Positions 1 to 8,537 of a stretch of DNA of 64,000 nucleotides are shown here, one piece after another (the stretch's first letter is position 1; each line of letters starts with the position of its first letter). The position numbers were made by a program, and so were the translations under genes. This DNA comes from JALCLA01 sp965653565 (lineage in GTDB: Bacteria > Pseudomonadota > Gammaproteobacteria > Xanthomonadales > Xanthomonadaceae). Location of the stretch: positions 62,001-126,000 of the forward strand of contig CBFHAI010000001.1 in assembly GCA_965653565.1 (NCBI GenBank), read 5' to 3'. The notes under the pieces were generated by a model. The model made no database searches. It saw nothing but the letters and a program-made list of their open reading frames with translations, and was not told the DNA's origin.

Positions 1-107
1 CCACGTCGTGCCCGGAAAAACGCGCATTCCGGGCCCCTGGATGCCGGCTCGGGCGGGTCAACTGTCGATGCGGCGCGACTGGCGCCTATCGACGAAAAGC
101 GCGACTC

Positions 108-1457
108 ATGAAACCGACTTTCAAACTTTTCCTGATCGGCCTGCTGCTGATCGTGCTCGGCGTGCCCGTAATGATGTTGCAAGGCCTGGTCTACGAACGC
201 CAGCAGCGCGGGTATGAGGTGGCGCAAGACATCGCCAGTTCCAGTAGCCGGTCGCAGGAAATCGTCGGCCCGCTGCTCAAGGTGGAGGTCGAGCGGCGCG
301 TACGCAAGGTGCGGATGTTCGCCGAAGCGGGCACCACGCGCAGCGAGGAAGAAGTGGTGCGCGAAACCGAGACGCGGTTGTTCACGCCCACCTCGCTGCG
401 CGTCGACGGCGACCTGCAGACCGAAGTGCGCAAACGCGGCATTTTCGAGGCGTTGGTGTATCTGGCCAAGCTCAGGATCGGTGCCGATTTCGCGGCCGTT
501 GCGCTCGAAGCGCCGGAAGGCGACGTGATCGACCTGCGCGTCGTCTCGGCGGCCTGGGTGCTCGGCCTGGGCGACGCGCGCGGTGTGCGCGCGATCGACG
601 CCGGACTCGGCCGCGACAAGCTATCGGCCGAGCCGGGCACCGGCATCACCTGGCTGCCGGCGGGGCTGCATCTGCCGGTCGATGCCAAGCGTCTGGCCTT
701 GCCCACCACGCTGTCGATCCAGCTCGACCTGGCCGGCACCGAAGCGCTGCACTGGCTGCCGACCGGCGATGAAACCCACGTCACGCTGCGCAGCCCATGG
801 GCCCACCCGAGCTTCACGGGCCAGTTCCTGCCGGATGCCCCGCAGGTTTCCGAAGCCGGATTCGCAGCCGATTGGCGCGTGTCACGGCTGGCCGCGCAGG
901 CGCAGCAAGCGGTGCGCGATTGCGGCGCGCGAGCCGATTCGTGCGCGGCGATGAGCCAGGCCGGCTTCGGTGTGCATCTGATCGACCCGGTCGACCGCTA
1001 CCTGAAAACCGACCGCGCGATCAAATACGCGTGGCTGTTCATCGTGCTGGTGTTCGGCGCGCTGTTCTTCCTTGAATTGCTGCGCCCGGGCGTGAGCCTG
1101 CACCCGCTGCAATACGGGTTGACCGGGCTGGCGCTGGCAATCTTCTTCCTGTTGCTGCTCTCGCTGTCGGAGCACATCGGCTTCGCCGCCGCCTATTTGA
1201 TTGCGGCGACCGCTTGCGTAGGTCTGATCGCCACCTATATGGCCGCCCCGCTCGGCAGCCGCGGCCGCAGTTTCGGCTTCGCGGCCTTGCTCGCGGGCTT
1301 GTACGGGTTGCTTTACGGCCTGCTGCAATCGGAAGACTACGCGTTGCTGATGGGCGCCCTGGCGCTGTTCGGCCTGCTGGCCACCGCCATGTTGATGACG
1401 CGCCGGCTGGATTGGTATCGGTTGGGTCGACAGCCTCCGGTGTCGGCCGCCGGGTGA
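108..1457 (+). CDS. creD: CreD-family inner membrane protein
   Basis: This 449-residue protein matches the CreD (cell envelope integrity) family in length and layout. There is one N-terminal membrane segment (about residues 5-25), a large periplasmic part rich in beta-type sequence, and five closely packed membrane segments in the C-terminal third (about 303-430). The family is linked to the CreBC two-component system and to beta-lactam response in other gammaproteobacteria, but its biochemical role is unknown. No creB or creC lies in the window, so the usual regulator may be just upstream, outside it. The ATG at 108 is chosen because the hydrophobic segment begins directly after a short basic start. 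The 107 bases before it show no gene I can support. Confidence 0.85.
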   Translation: MKPTFKLFLIGLLLIVLGVPVMMLQGLVYERQQRGYEVAQDIASSSSRSQEIVGPLLKVEVERRVRKVRMFAEAGTTRSEEEVVRETETRLFTPTSLRVDGDLQTEVRKRGIFEALVYLAKLRIGADFAAVALEAPEGDVIDLRVVSAAWVLGLGDARGVRAIDAGLGRDKLSAEPGTGITWLPAGLHLPVDAKRLALPTTLSIQLDLAGTEALHWLPTGDETHVTLRSPWAHPSFTGQFLPDAPQVSEAGFAADWRVSRLAAQAQQAVRDCGARADSCAAMSQAGFGVHLIDPVDRYLKTDRAIKYAWLFIVLVFGALFFLELLRPGVSLHPLQYGLTGLALAIFFLLLLSLSEHIGFAAAYLIAATACVGLIATYMAAPLGSRGRSFGFAALLAGLYGLLYGLLQSEDYALLMGALALFGLLATAMLMTRRLDWYRLGRQPPVSAAG

Positions 1458-1474
1458 GGCGCCGCGTTTTTCGA
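1445..1474 (+). terminator. possible terminator after creD
   Basis: A GC-rich imperfect hairpin (left arm GCCGCC, right arm GGCGCC, spanning the creD stop codon) is followed by a run of five T. It would end creD transcription before the repeat-filled gap. The stem has one mismatch, so this is tentative. Confidence 0.35.
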
Positions 1475-1480
1475 GGGGCG

Positions 1481-1604
1481 TGCCGGGAATCGGGACTTGG
1501 GCGTCGGGAGAAAGCGAAGCTGGCTCAGTGAAGGGAATGGTGATCGGGGAGGGTCGGCAAGGGCCGGGCCTCCCCGAGCCCACGCTCTTCTCCCGATTCC
1601 CCGA
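1481..1604. repeat. dispersed GGGAATCGGGA-type repeat pair
   Basis: The gap between creD and glyA carries GGGAATCGGGA at 1485-1495, a related GTCGGGAGAAAG at 1503-1514, and an inverted copy TTCTCCCGATTCCCC at 1588-1602. The same word recurs at about 14970-15120 and 41518-41593 in this window. It is an intergenic repeat family with inverted copies that could fold into a hairpin about 110 bases long. Confidence 0.75.
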
Positions 1605-1682
1605 GCCAGCACGGACAAAGCCAACAGCCGCAACCACCGACTGCACTACAATTGCGGGCTACGCCACCTCCCCGAGGCCCGC

Positions 1683-2933
1683 ATGTTCCCGAAGACGCAG
1701 ACGATCGCCGATTACGACCCGGATCTGGCCCAGTGCATCGCCGACGAACTCCAGCGCCAGGAGGATCACGTCGAGCTCATCGCTTCGGAAAACTACGCCA
1801 GCCCGCGCGTGCTCGAAGCGCAGGGGTCGGTGCTGACGAACAAATATGCGGAAGGGTATCCGGGCAAGCGCTACTACGGCGGCTGCGAATTCGTCGACGT
1901 GGCCGAGCGCCTGGCGATCGAACGCGTCAAGCAACTGTTCGGCGCCGACTACGCCAACGTGCAACCGCATTCGGGTTCGCAGGCCAACGCTGCGGTGTAT
2001 CTCGCACTGCTGCAGCCGGGCGACACCATCCTGGGCATGAGCCTGGCGCACGGCGGCCACCTCACGCACGGCGCGAAAGTGAATTTCAGCGGAAAACTCT
2101 TCAAGGCCGTGCAGTACGGCGTCGATGAAAACGGCCTGCTCGATTACGCTGAAATCGAACGCCTGGCGCAGGAACACAAACCGAAGATGCTGGTCGGTGG
2201 CTTCAGCGCCTACTCGCAGAAAATCGATTGGGAACGCATGGCAGCGATCGCCAAGTCGATCGGCGCCTATTTCTTCGTCGACATGGCGCACGTCGCGGGC
2301 CTGGTCGCGGCCGGCGTCTATCCTAATCCGGTGCCGCATGCCGACGTGGTCACTTCGACTACGCACAAGACGCTGCGCGGCCCGCGCGGCGGCATCATCC
2401 TGGCCAAATCGAACGAAGAACTGGAGAAGAAATTCCAGTCGATGGTGTTCCCCGGCACGCAGGGCGGCCCACTGATGCATGTGATCGCGGCCAAGGCCGT
2501 CGCATTCAAGGAAGCGCTCGAGCCCGAATTCAAGACGTATCAGCAGCAGGTCGTGAAGAACGCGCAGGCGATGGCGAAAACGCTCACGTCGCGCGGCTAC
2601 AAGATCGTCTCGGGCGGCACCGAAAACCATCTGATGCTGATTGATCTGATCGGCCGCGACGTCACCGGCAAAGACGCCGAAGCCGCCCTCGGCAAGGCGC
2701 ACATCACCGTCAACAAGAACGCCGTGCCGAACGATCCGCGCTCGCCGTTCGTCACCTCGGGCCTGCGCATCGGCACGCCGGCCGTGACGACGCGCGGCTA
2801 CGGCGAAACCGAATGCATCGCGCTGGCCAACTGGATGGCCGACGTACTAGACGCCCCGGCCGACGACGCCGTGATCGCCCGGGTGCGCGACGCCGTCACC
2901 GCACAATGCCGCGCCTTCAAGGTCTACGGATGA
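1683..2933 (+). CDS. glyA: serine hydroxymethyltransferase
   Basis: GlyA converts serine and tetrahydrofolate to glycine and 5,10-methylene-tetrahydrofolate, the main cytoplasmic source of one-carbon units. The 416-residue product has the family's usual length. The substrate-binding motif HVELIASENY lies near the N-terminus, and the PLP-binding motif TTHKTLRGPR places the Schiff-base lysine at residue 229, the same number as in E. coli GlyA. The frame stays open upstream to 1497, but the ATG at 1683 gives the expected N-terminus (MFPKTQTIADYDPDL). The gene opens a same-strand run with nrdR and the riboflavin genes, an arrangement common in gammaproteobacteria. Confidence 0.98.
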   Translation: MFPKTQTIADYDPDLAQCIADELQRQEDHVELIASENYASPRVLEAQGSVLTNKYAEGYPGKRYYGGCEFVDVAERLAIERVKQLFGADYANVQPHSGSQANAAVYLALLQPGDTILGMSLAHGGHLTHGAKVNFSGKLFKAVQYGVDENGLLDYAEIERLAQEHKPKMLVGGFSAYSQKIDWERMAAIAKSIGAYFFVDMAHVAGLVAAGVYPNPVPHADVVTSTTHKTLRGPRGGIILAKSNEELEKKFQSMVFPGTQGGPLMHVIAAKAVAFKEALEPEFKTYQQQVVKNAQAMAKTLTSRGYKIVSGGTENHLMLIDLIGRDVTGKDAEAALGKAHITVNKNAVPNDPRSPFVTSGLRIGTPAVTTRGYGETECIALANWMADVLDAPADDAVIARVRDAVTAQCRAFKVYG

Positions 2934-3011
2934 CGACGATGCAGCGAACGGCGATGTCCGCTCGGTGCGCCTCGCCAATGCGCCCTCGCTGCTAGCCCCT
3001 GTCCGCTCGCA

Positions 3012-3524
3012 ATGCATTGCCCCTTCTGCCAGCACGACGACACCCGCGTGATCGACTCGCGCGTCAGCGACGACGGCACCACGATCCGCCGCCGTCGCGA
3101 ATGTCCGAATTGCAGCGAACGCTTCAACACCTTCGAAACCGCCGAGATCAAATTGCCGGCGGTGGTGAAGAGCGATGGCCGCCGCGAGCCCTTCGACGAA
3201 CGCAAGCTGCGCAGCAGTTTCCACAAGGCGCTGCAGAAGCGGCCGGTGTCGGAAGAGCAGATCGACGATGCGGTGCGCGCGGTGATCCACACCGCGCGCA
3301 TCACCGCCGAACGCGAATTGCCGAGCCTGCGCGTCGGCGAGTTCGTGATGGATGAACTGCGCAAACTCGACCAGGTGGCCTACGTGCGTTTCGCGTCGGT
3401 CTATCGGCGCTTCGAGGATGTGCAGGCCTTCCGCGAAGAGATCGAAAAACTCGAACGCGAACTGCCGGGCCTCGACGGCATGCAACTGCCGCTGCTCGAA
3501 GAGCCGCCGCGCGGCAAACGCTGA
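3012..3524 (+). CDS. nrdR: transcriptional repressor NrdR
   Basis: NrdR is a nucleotide-sensing repressor of ribonucleotide reductase genes. The 170-residue protein has an N-terminal zinc ribbon with Cys3, Cys6, Cys31 and Cys34 (MHCPFC and CPNC pairs), followed by an ATP-cone domain (about residues 49-139) that binds ATP or dATP. It begins 78 bases after glyA and precedes ribD by 63 bases, the common glyA-nrdR-rib order. The targets (nrdAB and similar, with NrdR boxes) are not in this window. Confidence 0.97.
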   Translation: MHCPFCQHDDTRVIDSRVSDDGTTIRRRRECPNCSERFNTFETAEIKLPAVVKSDGRREPFDERKLRSSFHKALQKRPVSEEQIDDAVRAVIHTARITAERELPSLRVGEFVMDELRKLDQVAYVRFASVYRRFEDVQAFREEIEKLERELPGLDGMQLPLLEEPPRGKR

Positions 3525-3587
3525 GCATGCGGTGCCGCGCGCCGCGACCTGTCGCACTCCGATGCTGAAATCACGGGAATTCCGGCC

Positions 3588-4688
3588 ATGAGCAGCCTTT
3601 TCACCGCCACCGACCACGCCCACATGGCGCATGCGCTGCGCCTGGCGGCACGCGGCGCCTACACCACCAAGCCCAATCCGATGGTGGGCTGCGTGATCGC
3701 GCACGGCGAGCAGGTCGTCGGCGAGGGTTATCACGAACGCAAGGGCCAAGCGCACGCAGAAACCAACGCATTGCGCGTGGCCGGCGAACGCGCCAAAGGC
3801 GCCACCGTGTACGTGACGCTCGAGCCGTGCGCGCACACCGGCAGCACGCCGCCATGCGCCGATGCGCTGATTGCCGCCGGCGTGGCGCGCGTCGTGGCCG
3901 CGGTGAAAGATCCGTTCACGCAGGTCAACGGACAAGGGCTCGAACGCCTGCGCGCCGCCGGAATTTCGGTCGAAACGGGTTTGCTGGAAATCCCCGCGCG
4001 TGCCCTGAATCGCGGCTTTTTCTCGCGTATCGAACGCGGCCGGCCGTGGATGCGCGTCAAGCTCGCGATGAGCCTGGACGGTCGCACCGCGCTGCCGGGC
4101 GGCGATTCGAAATGGATCACCGGCGAGCCGGCGCGACGCGATGTGCATCGCTGGCGCGCCCGTGCCGGTGCGTTGCTCACCGCGAGCGGCACCGTGCTGG
4201 CCGACAACCCGAATCTCACCGTGCGGCTCGATGACGACACGCCGTTCGTCGCGCCTTTGCGCGTCGTGCTCGATGTCGGCCTTGCGATTCCCGCGCAGAG
4301 TCACGTGCTGGACGCCGAAGCCCCGACGGTGTTCTTCCACGCGCCCGATGTGAAGATGTCCGCCGCATTCCGCGGCCGCGATCGCGTCGCGGTGCCGGAA
4401 ACAGCCGGCCGTCTCGATCTGCCCGCCGTGCTCGGCGAACTCGCGCGGCGCGGCATCAACGAAGTGCAGGTCGAAGCCGGCGCGACCCTCGCCGGTGCGC
4501 TGCTGCGCCAAGGCCTGGTCGACGAGCTGCTGCTCTACGTCGCGCCGGTGCTGCTCGGCGAGCAGGGCCTGCCGCTGTTCGCCGGCGTCGAACCGATGAG
4601 CATGGCCGAGCGCATCGGTTTCACCTGCGTGGAAACGCGCGCGATCGGCCGCGACTGGCGCCTGCTATTGCATCCGGAACCGCGTTGA
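3588..4688 (+). CDS. ribD: bifunctional pyrimidine deaminase/reductase RibD
   Basis: RibD carries out the deamination and side-chain reduction steps of riboflavin synthesis. The N-terminal deaminase (about residues 8-145) shows the zinc ligands His56 and the Cys81/Cys90 pair (EPCAHTGSTPPC), and the catalytic Glu58 in the HAE motif. The C-terminal reductase domain (about 150-366) contains KLAMSLDGRTA and VEAGATLAGALL. The length of 366 is normal for the fused enzyme. The stop codon shares one base with the ribE start, so the two are likely translationally coupled. No FMN riboswitch precedes it. Confidence 0.97.
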   Translation: MSSLFTATDHAHMAHALRLAARGAYTTKPNPMVGCVIAHGEQVVGEGYHERKGQAHAETNALRVAGERAKGATVYVTLEPCAHTGSTPPCADALIAAGVARVVAAVKDPFTQVNGQGLERLRAAGISVETGLLEIPARALNRGFFSRIERGRPWMRVKLAMSLDGRTALPGGDSKWITGEPARRDVHRWRARAGALLTASGTVLADNPNLTVRLDDDTPFVAPLRVVLDVGLAIPAQSHVLDAEAPTVFFHAPDVKMSAAFRGRDRVAVPETAGRLDLPAVLGELARRGINEVQVEAGATLAGALLRQGLVDELLLYVAPVLLGEQGLPLFAGVEPMSMAERIGFTCVETRAIGRDWRLLLHPEPR

Positions 4689-5281
4689 TGTTCACCGGCA
4701 TCATCGAAGCCGTCGGACGCATCGCGCGGGTGGAACCGCGCGGCGGCGACCTTCGACTGCTGATCGACGTCGGTTCGCTGCCGTTCGCCGAGGTCGCGCT
4801 CGGCGAAAGCATCGCGGTGTCGGGCGTGTGCCTGACGGTGGTCGAATTCGACGCGAAAACTTTCGCCGCCGATGTGTCCAACGAAACGCTATCGCGCACG
4901 ACGCTCGGCAACCTGCGCGAAGGCGCGCCGGTGAATCTGGAACGCGCGATGCTGCCGACGACACGCTTCGGCGGCCACGTCGTCGCCGGCCATGTCGATG
5001 CCCTGGGCGAAGTCGCATCTATCCGCGACGACGGCCGCTCGCAGCGTTGGCGGTTCGCCGCGCCGGCGAACGTGCTGCGCTATGTCGCCGAGAAGGGCAG
5101 CATCTGTGTCGATGGTGTCTCGCTCACCGTCAATGCCGTCGACGACGCCGGCTTCGAAGTGAATCTGGTGCCGCACACGATCGAACACACGGCGTTTTCG
5201 GCGAGCAGCGCCGGCACCGCCGTCAACCTCGAAGTCGATCTCATCGCCCGCTATGTCGAGCGCCTGCTCGCCACGCGCTGA
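4688..5281 (+). CDS. ribE: riboflavin synthase alpha chain
   Basis: This enzyme dismutates two 6,7-dimethyl-8-ribityllumazine molecules to riboflavin plus the pyrimidine precursor. The 197-residue protein has the family's two-fold repeat: each half carries a FTGIIEAVG-like or GHVVAGHVD-like segment and a serine/threonine-rich LTV motif (VSGVCLTVV in half one, VDGVSLTVN in half two). The ATG at 4688 is preferred over the in-frame TTG at 4685 because it gives the canonical MFTGIIE start. It overlaps the ribD stop by one base. Product and substrate enzymes RibH and RibB are encoded downstream. Confidence 0.97.
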   Translation: MFTGIIEAVGRIARVEPRGGDLRLLIDVGSLPFAEVALGESIAVSGVCLTVVEFDAKTFAADVSNETLSRTTLGNLREGAPVNLERAMLPTTRFGGHVVAGHVDALGEVASIRDDGRSQRWRFAAPANVLRYVAEKGSICVDGVSLTVNAVDDAGFEVNLVPHTIEHTAFSASSAGTAVNLEVDLIARYVERLLATR

Positions 5282-5306
5282 TCTGCAAAAAACACCCAGA
5301 AGAAAG

Positions 5307-6413
5307 ATGTCTTTCGCTCCCATCCCCGAACTGCTCGAAGAAATCCGCGCCGGCCGCATGGTGGTCGTCGTCGACGACGAAGATCGCGAAAACGAAGGCG
5401 ATCTGATCATGGCCGCCAGCCTGGTGCGGCCGGAAGACATCAATTTCATGGCACGCCACGCGCGCGGCCTGATCTGTCTGTCGCTGACGCGCGAACGCTG
5501 CGCGCAGCTGCGGCTGCCGCCGATGGTGAGCGACAACACCTCGCCGTATCGCACCAATTTCACGGTGTCGATCGAAGCCGCGCAGGGCGTCACCACCGGC
5601 ATCTCGGCCTACGATCGTGCGCATACGATCCGCACGGCGGTGCGGCCCGATGCAGCGCCGCAGGATCTGACCCAGCCCGGCCATATTTTTCCGCTGCAGG
5701 CGCAGCCGGGCGGCGTGCTCACGCGCGCCGGACACACCGAAGCGGCCTGCGATCTGGCGCTGCTCGCCGGGCTCGAACCGGCCGGCGTGCTGGTCGAAAT
5801 CCTGCACGAAGACGGCAGTATGGCGCGCCGGCCGGAACTCGAAGTGTTCGCGCGCGAGCACGGCCTGAAGATCGGCACGATCGCCGATCTGATCCAATAT
5901 CGCTTGCAGACCGAGCACACCATCGAGCGCGTCGACGAGCGCGATGTCGGCACCGATCACGGCCAGTTTCGACTCGTCACTTATCGCGATCGGATCGCGC
6001 GCGAACTGCATTACGCGCTGGTGCGCGGCCGTCCCGAAGCGAGCGACAGCACGCTGGTGCGCGTGCATGTGAAGAACCAGCTGTCCGACCTGCTGCATCT
6101 GGAACGCGCGGACCTGGGATTGTCGCTGTCGCAGGCGCTGGCGGAAATCGCGCGCGCCGATTGCGGCGTGGTGGTGATCCTGGCCGAACCGGACGATCCG
6201 GACACCATCCTGGCGCGCCTGCGCCGCGAACCGTTGCCGCAGGCGGGCGTGGCCGAGTGGCGGCGCAACGGCGCCGGCGCGCAGATCCTGGCCGATCTGG
6301 GCGCCACCCGGCTGCGCGTGCTGGGCACGCCGCGGCGTCATGTGGCGCTCCGCGGCTTCGGCCTGGAAGTGGTGGACTACGTCGGCGTCGATTGCGTCGG
6401 TAGCCCAGGCTGA
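5307..6413 (+). CDS. ribB: 3,4-dihydroxy-2-butanone 4-phosphate synthase with degenerate GTP cyclohydrolase II domain (RibBX type)
   Basis: The N-terminal half (about residues 1-200) is a normal RibB domain with the acidic catalytic motif DDEDRENEGD at residues 23-32 and HTEAACDLALLAG; it makes the four-carbon unit of riboflavin from ribulose 5-phosphate. The C-terminal half aligns in layout with GTP cyclohydrolase II (GQFRLVTYRD near its start, GAQILADLGATRLRVL near its end). It lacks the zinc-binding cysteines of the CLTGD...RCDCG segment and the RQEGRGIGL segment, so it is probably not a working RibA. Such RibBX hybrids are known in gammaproteobacteria. The ATG at 5307 follows AGAAGAAAG; an upstream in-frame start at 5253 would overlap ribE. 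Confidence 0.93.
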   Translation: MSFAPIPELLEEIRAGRMVVVVDDEDRENEGDLIMAASLVRPEDINFMARHARGLICLSLTRERCAQLRLPPMVSDNTSPYRTNFTVSIEAAQGVTTGISAYDRAHTIRTAVRPDAAPQDLTQPGHIFPLQAQPGGVLTRAGHTEAACDLALLAGLEPAGVLVEILHEDGSMARRPELEVFAREHGLKIGTIADLIQYRLQTEHTIERVDERDVGTDHGQFRLVTYRDRIARELHYALVRGRPEASDSTLVRVHVKNQLSDLLHLERADLGLSLSQALAEIARADCGVVVILAEPDDPDTILARLRREPLPQAGVAEWRRNGAGAQILADLGATRLRVLGTPRRHVALRGFGLEVVDYVGVDCVGSPG

Positions 6414-6480
6414 GCCCGCCGCGCGTGCGCCGTGCCCGTGCCGCCCGTAAACTGACGCCTCAATCCCTGCCGTTTCTGCC

Positions 6481-6972
6481 ATGACCCTTTTCGAAGGCGA
6501 AATGCGCGTCCCCCCGGATGCGCGCTACGCGATCGTCGCCAGCCGCTGGAATCCGCGCATCGTCGATGCCCTCGTCGACGGTGCGCGCCGCACCCTGATC
6601 GCCAACGGCGTGAGCGCCGCGGTGATCGACGTGGTGCGCGTGCCGGGCGCGTGGGAGATTCCGGTCGCCGCGGCGCGGCTGGCGGCGGCCGGTGGCCATG
6701 CGGCGATCGTCGCGCTCGGTTGCGTGGTGCGCGGCGACACGCGGCATTACGAGCATGTGGCCGATTCGTGCGCGCAGGCGTTGATGCGCGTGTCGCTCGA
6801 TTTCACGCTGCCGGTATGCAACGGCGTGCTGGCGGTGGAGCGGCACGAGGACGCGCAGGCGCGCGCCGACGGCGCGCTCGGCAACAAGGGCGAGGAAGCG
6901 GCGCTGGCGGCCATCGAGATGGTCGACCTGATGCGAAGCCTTCCCGCCGCCATCCCGTCGCTCGCGCGATGA
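6481..6972 (+). CDS. ribH: 6,7-dimethyl-8-ribityllumazine synthase
   Basis: RibH condenses the RibB product with the pyrimidine from RibD to give lumazine, the substrate of RibE; family members form large hollow shells. The 163-residue protein shows RWNPRIVDALVDGA at the N-terminus, VPGAWEIPVAA (substrate binding), GCVVRGDTRHYEHVA (catalytic His region) and the GNKGEEAALAAIEM C-terminal helix. It starts 67 bases after ribB and is followed by nusB after 49 bases, the usual gammaproteobacterial order. Confidence 0.97.
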   Translation: MTLFEGEMRVPPDARYAIVASRWNPRIVDALVDGARRTLIANGVSAAVIDVVRVPGAWEIPVAAARLAAAGGHAAIVALGCVVRGDTRHYEHVADSCAQALMRVSLDFTLPVCNGVLAVERHEDAQARADGALGNKGEEAALAAIEMVDLMRSLPAAIPSLAR

Positions 6973-7021
6973 AACGATTTCGCAGCCCGGCCGCCGTCGC
7001 GGTCTTTCGAGTAGCTTTCGC

Positions 7022-7489
7022 ATGAAACCGCAACGACCCGATGGCATCGACCCCGCCGCCCGCTCGCGCGCCCGCCGCCGTGCGCTGCAGGCGATCTACG
7101 CCTGGCAACTGTCCGGCCAGCCGATCGCGAAAGTGATCGAGCAGTTCCGCGACGAGCAGGACATGGAAATCGCCGACCTCACCTATTTCGAAGACCTGGT
7201 GCGCGGCATCGACCAGCACCGCGAGCAACTCGACACCGAACTGCGCAAATTCCTCGACCGCGAAATCGCCCAGGTCGATCCGATCGAGCGCGGCGTGCTG
7301 CGCATCGCGGCCTACGAAATGCTGCACCGCCCCGACATCCCGTATCGCGTGGTGATCAACGAAGCGATCGAAACCACGAAACGTTTCGGCGCCGATCACG
7401 GGCACACTTACATCAACGGCGTGCTGGATAAGGCCGCGGGGACGTGGCGCGCTGCGGAAGTGGCGGAAGCGCGGAAGAGCAGGGGTTAG
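7022..7489 (+). CDS. nusB: transcription antitermination factor NusB
   Basis: NusB binds boxA RNA with NusE (S10) and supports antitermination at rRNA operons. The 155-residue all-helical protein has the expected RSRARRRALQAIYAWQLSG start, FLDRE and RGVLRIAAYEML core motifs, and RVVINEAIETTKRFG...YINGVLDK near the C-terminus. It follows ribH in the conserved order. The last codons and the stop lie inside one arm of an inverted repeat (7481-7491 with 7567-7577). Confidence 0.97.
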   Translation: MKPQRPDGIDPAARSRARRRALQAIYAWQLSGQPIAKVIEQFRDEQDMEIADLTYFEDLVRGIDQHREQLDTELRKFLDREIAQVDPIERGVLRIAAYEMLHRPDIPYRVVINEAIETTKRFGADHGHTYINGVLDKAAGTWRAAEVAEARKSRG

Positions 7490-7577
7490 GGGCGAGTAGC
7501 GAGGGTGCTTCGCACGCCACGTTTGTATTCGCCAACACCCAGGTTCATAGCGCCCTAACTACTAATCCCTAACCCCT
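7481..7577. repeat. inverted repeat, AGGGGTTAGGG family, ending just before thiL
   Basis: AGGGGTTAGGG at 7481-7491 is matched by its exact complement at 7567-7577, and the similarity extends inward (GCGAGTAGCGAGGGTGC against ATTAGTAGTTAGGGCGC on the other arm). The left arm overlaps the last nusB codons and the right arm ends three bases before the thiL start codon. A related copy lies at 14052-14080 just before rsmI. Confidence 0.7.
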
Positions 7578-7580
7578 CCA

Positions 7581-8537
7581 ATGGAATTCGCCCTCATCGC
7601 CCGCATCCGCCGCCGCGCCGCCGCGCGCGATGACGTGCTGGTCGGCATCGGCGACGATGGGGCGGTGGTGCGGGTGCCCAGCGATTGCGATCTCGTCGTC
7701 GTCGCCGATACCGTGAATGTCGGTGTGCATTTTCCCGACACGACCGCGCCGTTCGATATCGGCTGGAAGGCGCTGGCGGTGAATCTGAGCGATCTGGCCG
7801 CAATGGGCGCGGCGCCGGCCTGGTGCACGATGTCGCTGTCGATGCCGGAGGCCAGCGAGGCCTGGCTCGATGCGTATCTCGATGGATTTCTCGGGCTCGC
7901 CGCGCAACACGGTTGCGCGCTGATCGGTGGCGATACGACACGCGGGCCCTTGTCGGTGGCCGTCACGGCGCATGGGCTGGTGCCGCCGGGTCGCGCGCTG
8001 CGACGCACCGGGGCGCGCGCCGGCGACGATATCTGGATCACCGGATCGCTCGGCGATGCGGCCGGCGCGTTGTCACAGTGGCGTTCGAATGTCGCCATCG
8101 ATGCGGCTTTGCGCGCGCGGCTCGATCGTCCGACGCCGCGGATCGATGCCGGACTCGCACTGCGCGATCTGGCTTCGTCGTGCATCGATGTCAGCGATGG
8201 GCTGCTCGCCGATCTGTCGCATATGCTGCGCGCGAGCGAAGTCGGCGCGACCGTCGAAGCCGCATCGCTGCCGATATCGCCGGCCCTGCAATCGGCCTTC
8301 GATCCGCGCATCGCGCGCGATCTGCAATTGAACGGCGGCGACGACTACGAACTGTGCTTCACCGCGCCGCCGTCGCATCGCGAAACCATCGATGAGACGC
8401 TGGCTCGCGTCGATGTGCCGGCTACCGTGATCGGCCGCATCGAATCCTCCACCGGCCTGCGCGTGCTCGACGAGAGCGGCGCGCCGTGGACATCGCGCCG
8501 CGCCGGTTGGGATCATTTCGCCGGCGGCCACCCATGA
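7581..8537 (+). CDS. thiL: thiamine-monophosphate kinase
   Basis: ThiL phosphorylates thiamine monophosphate to the active cofactor thiamine diphosphate. The 318-residue protein is of the PurM/ThiL fold: VGIGDDGAVV and VVVADTVNVGVHF near the N-terminus, KALAVNLSDLAAMGA (metal-binding aspartates), ALIGGDTTRG, and the C-terminal SCIDVSDGLLADL and LNGGDDYELCFTA motifs. It overlaps pgpA by four bases (ATGA). No TPP riboswitch was seen upstream; the gap instead contains an inverted repeat. Confidence 0.97.
   Translation: MEFALIARIRRRAAARDDVLVGIGDDGAVVRVPSDCDLVVVADTVNVGVHFPDTTAPFDIGWKALAVNLSDLAAMGAAPAWCTMSLSMPEASEAWLDAYLDGFLGLAAQHGCALIGGDTTRGPLSVAVTAHGLVPPGRALRRTGARAGDDIWITGSLGDAAGALSQWRSNVAIDAALRARLDRPTPRIDAGLALRDLASSCIDVSDGLLADLSHMLRASEVGATVEAASLPISPALQSAFDPRIARDLQLNGGDDYELCFTAPPSHRETIDETLARVDVPATVIGRIESSTGLRVLDESGAPWTSRRAGWDHFAGGHP

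Noticed and set aside
1..107. Short frame at the very start of the window
   Set aside because: Arg/Pro-rich, overlaps creD in another frame, and has no supporting motif; too little sequence is visible.
1659..2702. Long minus-strand open frames opposite glyA and similar ones opposite secA, ftsZ, ddl and the kinase
   Set aside because: They are mirror frames of confident genes in GC-rich DNA, have Arg/His-rich composition and no recognisable domain.
3525..3587. Possible FMN riboswitch before ribD
   Set aside because: The gap of 63 bases is too short and lacks the conserved RFN elements; the same holds before ribB.
7490..7580. Possible TPP riboswitch before thiL
   Set aside because: No CUGAGA or ACCUGAUCUGG element is present; the gap is explained by an inverted repeat.
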